A stretch of 41,155 nucleotides of DNA, taken from Clostridium sp. UBA4108 (GTDB lineage: Bacteria; Bacillota; Clostridia; Clostridiales; Clostridiaceae). Below, piece by piece: positions 1-8,380 of this stretch. The first letter of the stretch is position 1. Each line of letters opens with the position of its first letter. Position numbers and translations under genes: made by a program. The stretch lies in assembly GCA_002381695.1 (NCBI GenBank), contig DFXM01000001.1, positions 246,188 through 287,342 on the forward strand. Reading direction: 5' to 3'. The notes beneath the pieces were generated by a model. That model worked only from the letters and a program-made list of their open reading frames with translations, searched no databases and was not told the origin of the DNA.

Positions 1-20
1 CAATTAATGAACTATTTTTA

Positions 21-1292
21 TTAACCTTTTTTTCTAAACATGTATCTATTCTTCCTTTTCCTTTTATTTATAAAGCGAAGTAAGAAGATAGCTATAATTA
101 ATAAAAATAATGTACCAACTACAGCGAAAATACAAAGCAATTTATAATTTATAGTGTTATTTTCAGTAGTTAACCAATCTCCTACAATAGGTAATTCTAT
201 TTTTTCGTAGTTGGTATCACTCAAAAGATTGAAGGTATAATTTTGATTTTCATAACTTAAATTTCCTATAGTCACAGGTTGTTCCTTAATAAAGAATTTA
301 TTTTTTAAAGCTTCTTTATCAAAAGAAAAGATAGGTTTATTTTCAGAGGATACATCCTTCGTATAAAAAACATCTTCATTAGACTTAAGAGGTATTTTAG
401 TTCCATTAGATGTTGTATATGTAGAAAGTTCCTCTCCTTTAGAGTAAGCTTTTTCTGTTTTATAATTACTAAAAGCCCATTCAAAAAGTTTAGGAGTATC
501 TGAAAAATAAGTTTTATTATCATCTCTTAATATAACAACTATAAAAGCATCTCCGTCTTTTTCAGCAGAAGCTACAAAAGAATGTCTACATTCATCTGTA
601 TAACCAGTTTTTCCAGCCATAACATAAGGATAATAATTGGGTTCATAATCATGAAGTAATCTGTTGTCATTCCATAGTGGTCTTTTTTCTTTATATATAT
701 TTGTAGGTTCTAAAAGCAAAGTTTTGGTCTTAGAAATTTTTATATAATCATCATGTTCAAGTAGAGCTTTTTCAATTAAAGCTAAATCATAAGCTGAGGT
801 TACATGCCCTGATTCGTATAAACCATGAGGATTTTTAAAAGTTGTATTTTTACATCCTAATTCCTTAGCTTTTTCATTCATCATTTTAGAAAACTCTTCC
901 TTAGATCCAGCTATATGTTCTGCTAAAGCCTGTGCACAATCGTTAGCAGAAACCATTATCACTGCATAGAGCATATCTCTAACAGTCATTTCTTCATTTA
1001 CATCAACATAAATTTTTGAACCATCTATGGTAGGTGGTATTTCTCCTACCTTTACAATTTCATCTAAAGAACAATTTTCTAAAGTTAACAATACAGTCAT
1101 CAACTTAGTAGGAGATGCAGGTGGATAAGGTATATTTTCATTTTTACCATATATTACGGAACCCGTAGTAGCATCCATAATAACGACACCTTCCCCGCTT
1201 ACAGGTGGAGCAGGAGTCGATGCCATAGCACTACTATAAGAATTAAAAATTATAGTTAGAGCTAACATAAAACAAAATAATATTTTTTTCAT
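21..1292 (-). CDS. D-alanyl-D-alanine carboxypeptidase (DacF/PBP5-like, S11 family)
   Basis: Penicillin-binding carboxypeptidase that trims the terminal D-Ala from peptidoglycan stem peptides outside the cell. All three active-site motifs are visible in 423 residues: SxxK as S60-P-T-K63, SxN as S115-A-N117 and K228-T-G230. Residues 1-24 form a signal peptide ending near AMA-S. The C-terminus carries a membrane segment (about 385-405) followed by a basic KRKRK tail, so the enzyme is membrane anchored. A strong AAGGAGG site lies just before the ATG, and a minus-strand TATAAT with an upstream TG sits at 1330-1325 as a possible promoter element. It is divergent from comEA. Family assignment is firm; whether it is the sporulation-specific DacF or a vegetative paralogue cannot be decided from sequence alone. 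Confidence 0.93.
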   Translation of the reverse strand: MKKILFCFMLALTIIFNSYSSAMASTPAPPVSGEGVVIMDATTGSVIYGKNENIPYPPASPTKLMTVLLTLENCSLDEIVKVGEIPPTIDGSKIYVDVNEEMTVRDMLYAVIMVSANDCAQALAEHIAGSKEEFSKMMNEKAKELGCKNTTFKNPHGLYESGHVTSAYDLALIEKALLEHDDYIKISKTKTLLLEPTNIYKEKRPLWNDNRLLHDYEPNYYPYVMAGKTGYTDECRHSFVASAEKDGDAFIVVILRDDNKTYFSDTPKLFEWAFSNYKTEKAYSKGEELSTYTTSNGTKIPLKSNEDVFYTKDVSSENKPIFSFDKEALKNKFFIKEQPVTIGNLSYENQNYTFNLLSDTNYEKIELPIVGDWLTTENNTINYKLLCIFAVVGTLFLLIIAIFLLRFINKRKRKNRYMFRKKG

Positions 1293-1402
1293 AATATCCT
1301 CCTTAAAAATATATACACATTTAGATTATAACAAAAAAAATATAATTGTTCGATAAAAAATGTAGAAGATGTCAATAATTAATTTATATTAGGAGGTGTA
1401 TG

Positions 1403-2065
1403 ATGAAGAATAAAGAAAAAATAATAGCAACTGGTTGTATATTAGTATTAAGTGTAATTTTTCTCATTGCAGGATATTTTATTAATAAAGAGAAAGATGG
1501 ATTTTATAATAACATAAATCAAGATATAGAGGAAAATGTATTTGAACTTGATAATAAAGAAATTAAAAGTAAAGCAAATGATAAAAACAATGTAATTGGA
1601 GAATCAGAAAAAACTACTATTGTAGTTGATATAAAAGGGGCTATAAAAAATCCTAAGGAGTATCAGTTGCCACAAGGATCAAGAGTCAGGGATTTAATAG
1701 ATATTGCAGGAGGATTAACAGAGGATGCTGATAACGATAGGATATATTTTTCGAAAATTTTACAAGATGAGCAGTGTATAAAAATATATAAAAAAGGTGA
1801 AATATTAGAAGCTGAATTAAATGAACACCTAGAGAGTAATCAGAATGGTAATGATAATAGTAATAATAGTGGTAAAATAAATATAAATAAAGCAACTATG
1901 GAGCAATTAAACACATTACCTGGTATTGGAGATGTAAAGGCTAAAAGTATAATAGATTATAGAGAAAAAAATGGTGGATTTAAAACTGTAGATGAACTTA
2001 ATAATATTGATGGTATTGGTAGTAAGACCGTGGATAAATTAAGAGATAAGGTAGACATAAAATAA
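1403..2065 (+). CDS. comEA: ComEA family competence protein, DNA-binding helix-hairpin-helix
   Basis: Membrane-anchored DNA receptor of the competence/DNA-uptake machinery. The order is an N-terminal membrane helix (about residues 7-26), a SLBB domain (about 71-132), an Asn/Gly/Ser-rich linker, then two helix-hairpin-helix motifs at the C-terminus (PGIGDVKA and DGIGSKT) ending at residue 220. Two adjacent ATGs occur at 1400 and 1403; the AGGAGG at 1391-1396 is only 3 nt from the first and 6 nt from the second, so 1403 is preferred. In many firmicutes comEC follows directly, but here comEC lies 6.3 kb downstream behind the Sec genes. Family assignment is confident; use in natural transformation is not shown. 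Confidence 0.9.
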   Translation: MKNKEKIIATGCILVLSVIFLIAGYFINKEKDGFYNNINQDIEENVFELDNKEIKSKANDKNNVIGESEKTTIVVDIKGAIKNPKEYQLPQGSRVRDLIDIAGGLTEDADNDRIYFSKILQDEQCIKIYKKGEILEAELNEHLESNQNGNDNSNNSGKININKATMEQLNTLPGIGDVKAKSIIDYREKNGGFKTVDELNNIDGIGSKTVDKLRDKVDIK

Positions 2066-2096
2066 CTATTAGTATAAAATTATTAGAGAATTGTAT

Positions 2097-2160
2097 AAGG
2101 CATCTTCAAAAAATAGCCAATTAATAATAGAATCTATAATGTGTTATTTTTTCAGACGCC
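2097..2160. repeat. Palindromic intergenic repeat, copy 1
   Basis: Imperfect inverted repeat between comEA and selD. The left arm begins AAGGCATCTTCAAAAAATA and the right arm is TATTTTTTCAGACGCC, which is its near-complement. The arms resemble those of a second copy at 22412-22455. It ends a few bases before the selD ribosome site, so its transcript could fold just upstream of that gene. Confidence 0.6.
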
Positions 2161-2175
2161 GAAGGAGGTAGAGCT

Positions 2176-3204
2176 ATGAATAAGAGACTTACAGAACTTT
2201 CAAAGACCTCTGGCTGAGCAGCTAAAATTGGGCCGGAGACCCTTTCGAAAATTTTAGATAAATTACCAAAAATGAATGATGATAACCTAATAGTCGGAAT
2301 AGAAACATCAGATGATGCTGCAGTATATAAGCTTACAGATGAAATTGCAGCTATTCAAACCTTAGATTTCTTTACTCCAGTAGTAGATGATCCGTATACC
2401 TTTGGAGCTATAGCTGCTGCTAATTCTTTAAGCGATGTATACGCTATGGGAGGAAAGCCTACAGTAGCTTTGAATATTGTTTGCTTTCCTAACTGTTTAA
2501 ATATAGATGTTTTAGGAGAAATATTAAAAGGTGGGGCAGATAAAGTATTAGAAGCTGGAGCTGTAGTTATTGGTGGACATAGTGTTGAGGATGATGAACC
2601 TAAATATGGATTATCAGTTATGGGAATAGTTCATCCAGAAAAAATATTAAGGAATTATGGAGCAAAAGCTGGAGATATACTTATATTAACAAAGTCTCTT
2701 GGGACAGGTATAATCAATACTGCTATTAAAGGGGAATTAGCTTCAAAAGAAATTTATAATGAAGCTATTAAAGTTATGACTACATTAAATAAGTATGCGG
2801 GAGAAATAGTCGTAAATTATCCTGTTAATGCATGTACAGACGTTACAGGATTTGGAATAATGGGACATGGATATGAAATGGCTAGTGCATCAAACGTCAC
2901 TTTCAAATTATATAAAGATAACATTCCGGTGATATCGGGAGTAAAAGAATTCGCTGAAATGGGTTTAGTACCAGCAGGAGCATATAATAATAAAATTTAC
3001 CTTGAAGGTAAATATGAAATCAAGGATACACCAGAGTGGTTGCAAGATGTATTATTTGATCCACAAACTTCAGGAGGGCTATTAATTTCCATTCCAAAAG
3101 CTGAAGGGCTAGATTTAATGGAGAAATTAGATAAATTGGAACTCGCATCAGCGATTATTGGTGAAGTAGTAGAAAAATTAGATAAATGCATAATAGTTCA
3201 ATAA
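2176..3204 (+). CDS. selD: Selenide, water dikinase SelD, itself a selenoprotein (TGA at codon 14 read as Sec)
   Basis: Makes selenophosphate from selenide and ATP, the selenium donor for Sec synthesis. The gene starts at ATG 2176 behind GAAGGAGG. Codon 14 (2215-2217) is TGA, set in the motif S-G-U-A-A-K-I-G-P, exactly where SelD proteins carry the catalytic Sec or Cys. Reading through gives 342 aa, normal for the family; starting at the next ATG (2272) would lose the catalytic residue and the glycine-rich segment. Later family motifs are present: DDAAVY, GGHSVEDDEPKYG and CTDVTGFGIMGH. A hairpin directly after the TGA fits a bacterial SECIS. selA follows after 46 nt. The readthrough call is strong because selA, selB and tRNA-Sec are adjacent. 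Confidence 0.95.
2215..2255 (+). promoter_or_regulatory. UGA codon plus SECIS-like hairpin in selD
   Basis: The stop-like TGA is followed by a two-part stem: AAAATT (2224-2229) with AATTTT (2250-2255), and GGG (2230-2232) with CCC (2240-2242), capped by a 7-nt loop CCGGAGA. The loop lies about 15 nt past the TGA, a distance that suits bacterial SECIS elements bound by the SelB C-terminal domain. The fold was done by eye. Confidence 0.7.
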
Positions 3205-3250
3205 TTAAGAAGGGTTTAATTATTAATATAATAAATATGGGAGAGTATAT

Positions 3251-4633
3251 ATGAATAAGGGGCTACTTAGAAATTTACCAAAGATAGATGAATTATTAAA
3301 AGAGGGTGTTATAGAAAAATCTATGGAAAATAATCCGAGGGCATTGGTAGTAGATAGTTTAAGAGAAACTATAGATTTTTATAGAGAAGGAATAATACAA
3401 GGTGAAATAAATGAATTTGAAAAAAGTGAAATTTTAGGTTTTGCTTTAGGAATTATTAAAAAAAATTCTGAAATGAAATTAAGAAGAGTTATAAATGCCA
3501 CTGGTACGATAATACATACTAACTTGGGAAGATCAATTCTTCCTCAAAAAGCTATAGACAATGTATTAATGGTATCTTCAAACTATAATAACCTAGAATA
3601 TGATATAACAACAGGAAAAAGAGGGTCTAGGTATTCACATATAGAAGAGATTATCAAGACTGTTACAGGAGCAGAAGCTGCTATGGTAGTTAATAATAAT
3701 GCAGCTGCCATCATGCTAGTGTTAGACACTCTTTGTAAAAGTAAGGAAGCAATAGTATCTAGAGGAGAATTGGTAGAGATTGGTGGGTCTTTTAGAATAC
3801 CTGAAGTTATGAAGTTTAGTGGAGCAAAACTTATAGAGGTTGGGACTACAAATAGGACTCATCTATATGATTATGAGAATAACATATCAGAAAATACAGG
3901 AGTATTTTTAAAAGTACATACATCAAATTTTAGAGTATTCGGGTATACAGAGACAGTAGAATTAGAGGAACTAGTTAAACTAGGTAAGGAAAAGAATATA
4001 CCTGTGATAGAGGATATAGGAAGTGGAGTCTTGATAGATTTTTCTAAATATGATTTTATATATGAACCTACAGTACAGCAAAGCTTAAAAAAAGGCGTAG
4101 ATGTGGTTACTTTTAGTGGAGATAAAATGCTAGGAGGACCGCAGTCTGGAATTATTGTTGGCAAAAAGGAATATATAGATTTAATGAAAAAGAACCAAAT
4201 AACTAGAGCTTTAAGAGTAGACAAGATGACTTTAGCTGCACTAGAAGGTACTTTAAAATGTTATTTAGATGAAAAAGATGCCATAGAAAATGTACCTACA
4301 ATAAATATGATTTTGATGCCTGTAGAAGAAGTAAAAAAGAAGATAATAACTTTAAAGAAGAAGCTTCAAAGTAAAATTAAAAATTTGGAGTTTACCATAG
4401 ACAGAGGTTATTCTATGGTAGGTGGCGGTTCTATGCCAATGGAAAAGATAGAAACATATGTAATAAAAATAAAAAGCAATAGTTTATCACCACAAGAAAT
4501 GGAGATAAAATTAAGAAATGGAGAAACTTCATTAATAGCTAGAGTATATAATAATGAGTTAGTTTTAGACGGAAGGACACTATTTAAGAAAGATTTTGAT
4601 GAAATAGTGCAGTGTTTTTTAAAACTAAAATAA
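3251..4633 (+). CDS. selA: L-seryl-tRNA(Sec) selenium transferase SelA
   Basis: Pyridoxal-phosphate enzyme that converts Ser-tRNA-Sec to Sec-tRNA-Sec using selenophosphate from SelD. The 460-residue length matches bacterial SelA. The motif TFSGDKMLGGPQSG carries the PLP lysine K292. The N-terminal tRNA-binding part begins LLRNLPKIDELL, typical of the family, and INATGTIIHTNLGRS marks the start of the fold-type I core. GGGAGAG precedes the ATG. It sits between selD and selB with short gaps (46 and 37 nt), so the three are likely one transcript. Confidence 0.96.
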   Translation: MNKGLLRNLPKIDELLKEGVIEKSMENNPRALVVDSLRETIDFYREGIIQGEINEFEKSEILGFALGIIKKNSEMKLRRVINATGTIIHTNLGRSILPQKAIDNVLMVSSNYNNLEYDITTGKRGSRYSHIEEIIKTVTGAEAAMVVNNNAAAIMLVLDTLCKSKEAIVSRGELVEIGGSFRIPEVMKFSGAKLIEVGTTNRTHLYDYENNISENTGVFLKVHTSNFRVFGYTETVELEELVKLGKEKNIPVIEDIGSGVLIDFSKYDFIYEPTVQQSLKKGVDVVTFSGDKMLGGPQSGIIVGKKEYIDLMKKNQITRALRVDKMTLAALEGTLKCYLDEKDAIENVPTINMILMPVEEVKKKIITLKKKLQSKIKNLEFTIDRGYSMVGGGSMPMEKIETYVIKIKSNSLSPQEMEIKLRNGETSLIARVYNNELVLDGRTLFKKDFDEIVQCFLKLK

Positions 4634-4670
4634 ATATTATACATTAGTTTGAAAGGATGTATTTTAGCTT

Positions 4671-6578
4671 ATGAAACATGTAATAATAGGTACTGCAGGT
4701 CATATAGACCATGGTAAAACTACACTAATTAAAGCACTTACAGGAAGGGATACAGACACTTTAAAGGAAGAGCAAAAAAGAGGTATATCTATTAATTTAG
4801 GGTTTACTTACTTTGATTTACCATCAGGACGTAGAGCGGGTATTATCGATGTACCAGGTCATGAAAAATTTATAAAGAATATGTTAGCCGGTATAAGTAG
4901 CATAGATATAGTACTTTTAGTTATAGCTGCAGATGAGGGAATTATGCCTCAGACAAGAGAACATTTTGAAATATTACAGCTGTTAAATATAAAAAAAGGT
5001 ATTATAGTGCTAACTAAGGCTGACTTAGTGGATAGCGAATGGTTAGATATGATAAGAGAAGATGTAAAAAGGGAGTTTAAAGGAACTTTTCTTGAGAATG
5101 CACCAATACATGCTGTTTCATCCAAAACAAAAATGGGATTTGATAAATTAACAAAAGATATAGATACTATTACTGAAGAAGTAGAGCCAAAAGATACTGA
5201 AGGACACTTTAGATTGCCTGTAGATAGGACTTTCACTATTAGTGGATTTGGAACTGTTGTTACTGGAACAATAATTAGTGGAAGAGTATCAGTAGGAGAT
5301 ATGGTAGAAATATATCCTTCAAGAGTTAAAACTAAGGTGAGGGGCATAAGAATACATGATATAGCCTGTGAAATTGGAGAAGCTGGTCAAAGATGTGCCA
5401 TTAACTTAGCTAATGTAAAATTATCAGAGGTAGAAAGAGGAAACATAGTAGCAAAAGAGGGAATAATGGAACCAAGCTCTTTAATAGATTGTAAGTTATA
5501 TCATTTAAAAAATGCTGAAAAACCTATTATAAATAGACAGAGAGTAAGACTTTACCATGGAAGTGAAGAATTTTTAGGTAGAGTCATAATTTTAGATAAA
5601 GAGGAAATAAAACCAGGAGAGATTTCTTATGTACAATTAAGGCTTGAGAGACCTATTACTAGTCAGAGAAATGATAGATATGTAATCAGAAACTATTCTC
5701 CAATGTATACTATTGCTGGAGGTATAATAATAGAACCGGTAGCTAAAAAAGTTAAGAGATTTGATGTAGAATATATAAAAGAACTAAACTTAAAGGAAAG
5801 TGGAAAAACAACAAATATTTTAGAGAATACAGTTAAGAATCTAAGTGAAAGCTATGGAAATGCACAAAGTATATTAAAAGCGTTAGGGAAAAATATGGAC
5901 AATATACAAAGTGAATTGGAAAAGTTAGTTGAAAAAGGAACTATAATAAAGTTAGAAAAATCTGATGAACCTGTATTTATACATAGTGATTTTTTTAATA
6001 CAAAAAGTAATGAAGTAAAAAAACTCTTAGAAGAATTTCATATAAAAAATCCACTAAAATTTGGAATGTCTAAGGAAGAAGTGAAAAATAAAATTTTTGG
6101 TAAGAAGTTAAAACAAAAGAACTATGATGAAATCCTGGATATTTTAGTTTATAAAAAAACTTTGAAGGTAAGTGAACGATTTATTAGTCTTTATGATTTT
6201 GAAGTAACTCTTAACAAAGAACAAGAGAGAATAAAGGAAACAATAATTAATGAGTATTTGAATTTAGTATATAATCCGCCAAAGTATATAGACTTAAGTA
6301 AAAAAGAAAAGGATATGCCTGTGTTTAAGATGGTTTATGAGTTATTGTTAGATGAAGGAATACTTATAAAGATTAATGAAGAGTGTACGCTATTAAAGGA
6401 ACATTACGACAATGCTAAAACTATTGTTACAGAATACATTATATCTAATGGAAGCATTACAGCATCTGCAGCTAGGGAGGTTTTGAATACAAATAGAAAA
6501 TATGCTGTAGCTATCCTAGAAAATTTCGATAATATTAAGCTTACTAAGAGGGTTGAAAATGATAGAATGCTATATTAA
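4671..6578 (+). CDS. selB: Selenocysteine-specific elongation factor SelB
   Basis: GTPase that carries Sec-tRNA-Sec to ribosomes stalled at a UGA with a SECIS. The EF-Tu-like G domain is at the N-terminus: G1 is GHIDHGKT (residues 10-17), G3 is DVPGH (60-64) and G4 is the TKAD in IVLTKADLVDS. Domains II and III follow to about residue 340. The C-terminal third (about 380-635) holds the charged winged-helix repeats that bind SECIS RNA. The 635-aa length is usual. The ribosome site AAAGGA lies about 13 nt before the ATG, longer than normal. A terminator hairpin follows, then tRNA-Sec. Confidence 0.97.
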   Translation: MKHVIIGTAGHIDHGKTTLIKALTGRDTDTLKEEQKRGISINLGFTYFDLPSGRRAGIIDVPGHEKFIKNMLAGISSIDIVLLVIAADEGIMPQTREHFEILQLLNIKKGIIVLTKADLVDSEWLDMIREDVKREFKGTFLENAPIHAVSSKTKMGFDKLTKDIDTITEEVEPKDTEGHFRLPVDRTFTISGFGTVVTGTIISGRVSVGDMVEIYPSRVKTKVRGIRIHDIACEIGEAGQRCAINLANVKLSEVERGNIVAKEGIMEPSSLIDCKLYHLKNAEKPIINRQRVRLYHGSEEFLGRVIILDKEEIKPGEISYVQLRLERPITSQRNDRYVIRNYSPMYTIAGGIIIEPVAKKVKRFDVEYIKELNLKESGKTTNILENTVKNLSESYGNAQSILKALGKNMDNIQSELEKLVEKGTIIKLEKSDEPVFIHSDFFNTKSNEVKKLLEEFHIKNPLKFGMSKEEVKNKIFGKKLKQKNYDEILDILVYKKTLKVSERFISLYDFEVTLNKEQERIKETIINEYLNLVYNPPKYIDLSKKEKDMPVFKMVYELLLDEGILIKINEECTLLKEHYDNAKTIVTEYIISNGSITASAAREVLNTNRKYAVAILENFDNIKLTKRVENDRMLY

Positions 6579-6592
6579 TTAAGAATGAACAC

Positions 6593-6628
6593 ATCAAGTA
6601 TTAGGATAAATAATACTTGATTTTTTAT
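6593..6628 (+). terminator. Terminator after selB
   Basis: ATCAAGTATT (6593-6602) pairs perfectly with AATACTTGAT (6612-6621), followed by a T-run. The 3' arm overlaps the candidate -35 box of the tRNA-Sec promoter. Confidence 0.8.
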
Positions 6629-6645
6629 TTATTGGGTATTATAAT
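6617..6645 (+). promoter_or_regulatory. Candidate sigma-A promoter of tRNA-Sec
   Basis: TTGATT (6617-6622), a 17-bp spacer and TATAAT (6640-6645), about 22 bp before the mature tRNA 5' end. It would give the tRNA its own transcription independent of selDAB. Confidence 0.6.
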
Positions 6646-6666
6646 ACATATTGTGATTAAAAACAT

Positions 6667-6763
6667 GGGAGTAGATAGGTGCTGGTGTGCCTGCCAGTCT
6701 TCAAAACTGAGTTGCCGTGCTAAGACCACGACGGGTGAGTTCGATTCTCACATACTCCCGCCA
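6667..6763 (+). tRNA. selC: tRNA-Sec (anticodon TCA)
   Basis: A 97-nt tRNA with encoded CCA. GGGAGTA pairs with TACTCCC, followed by discriminator G and CCA (6761-6763). The eighth acceptor position would be G6674 opposite A6752, not a standard pair. The D-arm is 6 bp (6677-6682 with 6687-6692) around a 4-nt loop, a hallmark of tRNA-Sec. The anticodon loop CTTCAAA places TCA at 6701-6703. The variable arm is long (about 6711-6734, with CGTG/CACG), and the T-arm is GTGAG-TTCGATT-CTCAC. Position next to selDAB supports the call. Confidence 0.96.
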
Positions 6764-6795
6764 TATTAATAATTAAGGAGTTTGGCTATACTAAT

Positions 6796-6822
6796 AATGT
6801 TTAGTGGGGTCAAACATTTTTT
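6796..6822 (+). terminator. Terminator after tRNA-Sec
   Basis: AATGTTT (6796-6802) pairs with AAACATT (6812-6818), running into TTTTTT. Confidence 0.65.
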
Positions 6823-6972
6823 ATGTAAATAGCTTAACATAAATTTAATATAAATTATAGTATATTTATTAACTGTATAATTTATGTTATTATTATTAAG
6901 TTAGGTCGATGTTTAACTTTAAATTTAACGAAGTATATGTTATTTAAAATAACATAATAATGGTGATAAGAT

Positions 6973-8205
6973 ATGATAATTGCAGTATTGTTAATAGTAC
7001 TTTCTCCTTATACAGCATTGATTCCGTCTGTATATACAACATATAAGGTTTTAAGTGGAGGCATTCCTATATACAAAAATTTATGGAATATAGGATTGAT
7101 TACTTTATTTGTATGGTCAATGCTAGTAGGAATTTTAAATAAGAGTTTTGCATCTACAATGGTAGCATTAGTATTCTTATTATATTTTTCTATGAGTATT
7201 TATATACAAAGTGTATGTAATAGTGAAAATTTAATCGAGAAGATATGTAGATATTTAATTAAATTTTCATGTTTTGCAGCGGTATTAGGAATAGTTGAAA
7301 AAATAGTATTTACATTTTATGACATAGAAATTTGGAGAAAGATTTTAGGCATTGCTTATGATATGGAAAATCATAGAGTTTACAGTACCTTTGGAAATCC
7401 AAATGTAACTGGGAATTGGTTTGCCATTATGATTCTTATAGCAATGTATTTAGCAAATATAACATCTAGTAAAAAAAGTAGAAGACTTTATAAATTATCT
7501 ACTATACTGTTTGTATGTGAATTATTTTTAACGGGATCAAGAGGGGCATATGTAGCATTGCTAGTAGGTTTAGTAATATTATTTTTATTTAAATCCAATA
7601 AAAATAATAATAAATTCTTTGCGTCAATATTTCTTTTAGTAGTTTTAATAGCTGTAATACCGTCGCAAATATCTTTTGTACCTACGGGGGCGCAAGCTGT
7701 AAAACCACAGGTAACCGAGAATGTGGCAAGCCATGATATAGATAGGTCTGTAAGTACAAGAGAAGAAATATGGATTGGTTGCGGGAAAATGATAAAAGAG
7801 AGACCAATTACAGGATGGGGATTCATGGGAACCTTAGAGCAAGGAAAAAGATTTATAAATTACGAAGGAAAAGTATATCATGCACATAATATTTGGTTAT
7901 CTTTTTTTACTGCTTCTGGAATTGTAGGACTTTTAATTTATTTAGCTATGAAAATATATTTATTTAAAAATCTATTTTACCTATATAAAGAAAGGAATAA
8001 TTTATTTTCATTAATGTTTGCAATTCAAGTATTAATAATTACTCATGGGGTTATTGATTTTACAATGATAGCGCCACAATCTGGAATGCTATTTATAGCA
8101 TGTTCATCTATGATTATAGCTCTTGTAGAAGGAGAAAAAGAAAAAGTTGCTAATAAATATAAAATAGATACTATGGAAGTAAATATGGATATTATAAATA
8201 AATAA
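6973..8205 (+). CDS. O-antigen ligase family (Wzy_C-like) polytopic membrane protein
   Basis: A 410-residue membrane protein with about ten hydrophobic helices and one larger external loop (about 230-305). That loop and its flanks carry features of the O-antigen ligase/polymerase (WaaL/Wzy) family: STFGNPNVTGNW, TGSRGAY, REEIWIGCGKMIKERPITGWG and HAHNIWLSF. Such proteins join or polymerise lipid-linked glycans on the outer face of the membrane; in a Gram-positive the acceptor could be a teichoic acid, a capsule or a glycosylated protein. No glycosyltransferase, flippase or sugar-nucleotide gene lies nearby, so the substrate is unknown. It is a single-gene unit, with terminators on both sides and a TATAAT at 6876-6881 upstream. 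Confidence 0.8.
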   Translation: MIIAVLLIVLSPYTALIPSVYTTYKVLSGGIPIYKNLWNIGLITLFVWSMLVGILNKSFASTMVALVFLLYFSMSIYIQSVCNSENLIEKICRYLIKFSCFAAVLGIVEKIVFTFYDIEIWRKILGIAYDMENHRVYSTFGNPNVTGNWFAIMILIAMYLANITSSKKSRRLYKLSTILFVCELFLTGSRGAYVALLVGLVILFLFKSNKNNNKFFASIFLLVVLIAVIPSQISFVPTGAQAVKPQVTENVASHDIDRSVSTREEIWIGCGKMIKERPITGWGFMGTLEQGKRFINYEGKVYHAHNIWLSFFTASGIVGLLIYLAMKIYLFKNLFYLYKERNNLFSLMFAIQVLIITHGVIDFTMIAPQSGMLFIACSSMIIALVEGEKEKVANKYKIDTMEVNMDIINK

Positions 8206-8216
8206 AATTACCCTTC

Positions 8217-8270
8217 AATGATCAATGTAATAACTAGATTTAATTATTACATTGATCATTTTATTTTTAT
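8217..8270 (+). terminator. Strong terminator after the ligase-like gene
   Basis: A perfect 17-bp stem (8217-8233 with 8244-8260) followed by TTATTTTTAT. Confidence 0.88.
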
Positions 8271-8380
8271 ATATAGTAATCCAATTAAATTATAGTCTAA
8301 TTGGAAAAGTAGTACATAGTTAGAAAAAATATAGTATAGGTTATTGTATATGTGGAGACTATTTCAATGAGGTGATTTGT

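Noticed and set aside
2272..2274. ATG 2272 as the selD start
   Set aside because: It would remove the Sec-containing catalytic motif, and no ribosome site precedes it, while GAAGGAGG precedes ATG 2176.
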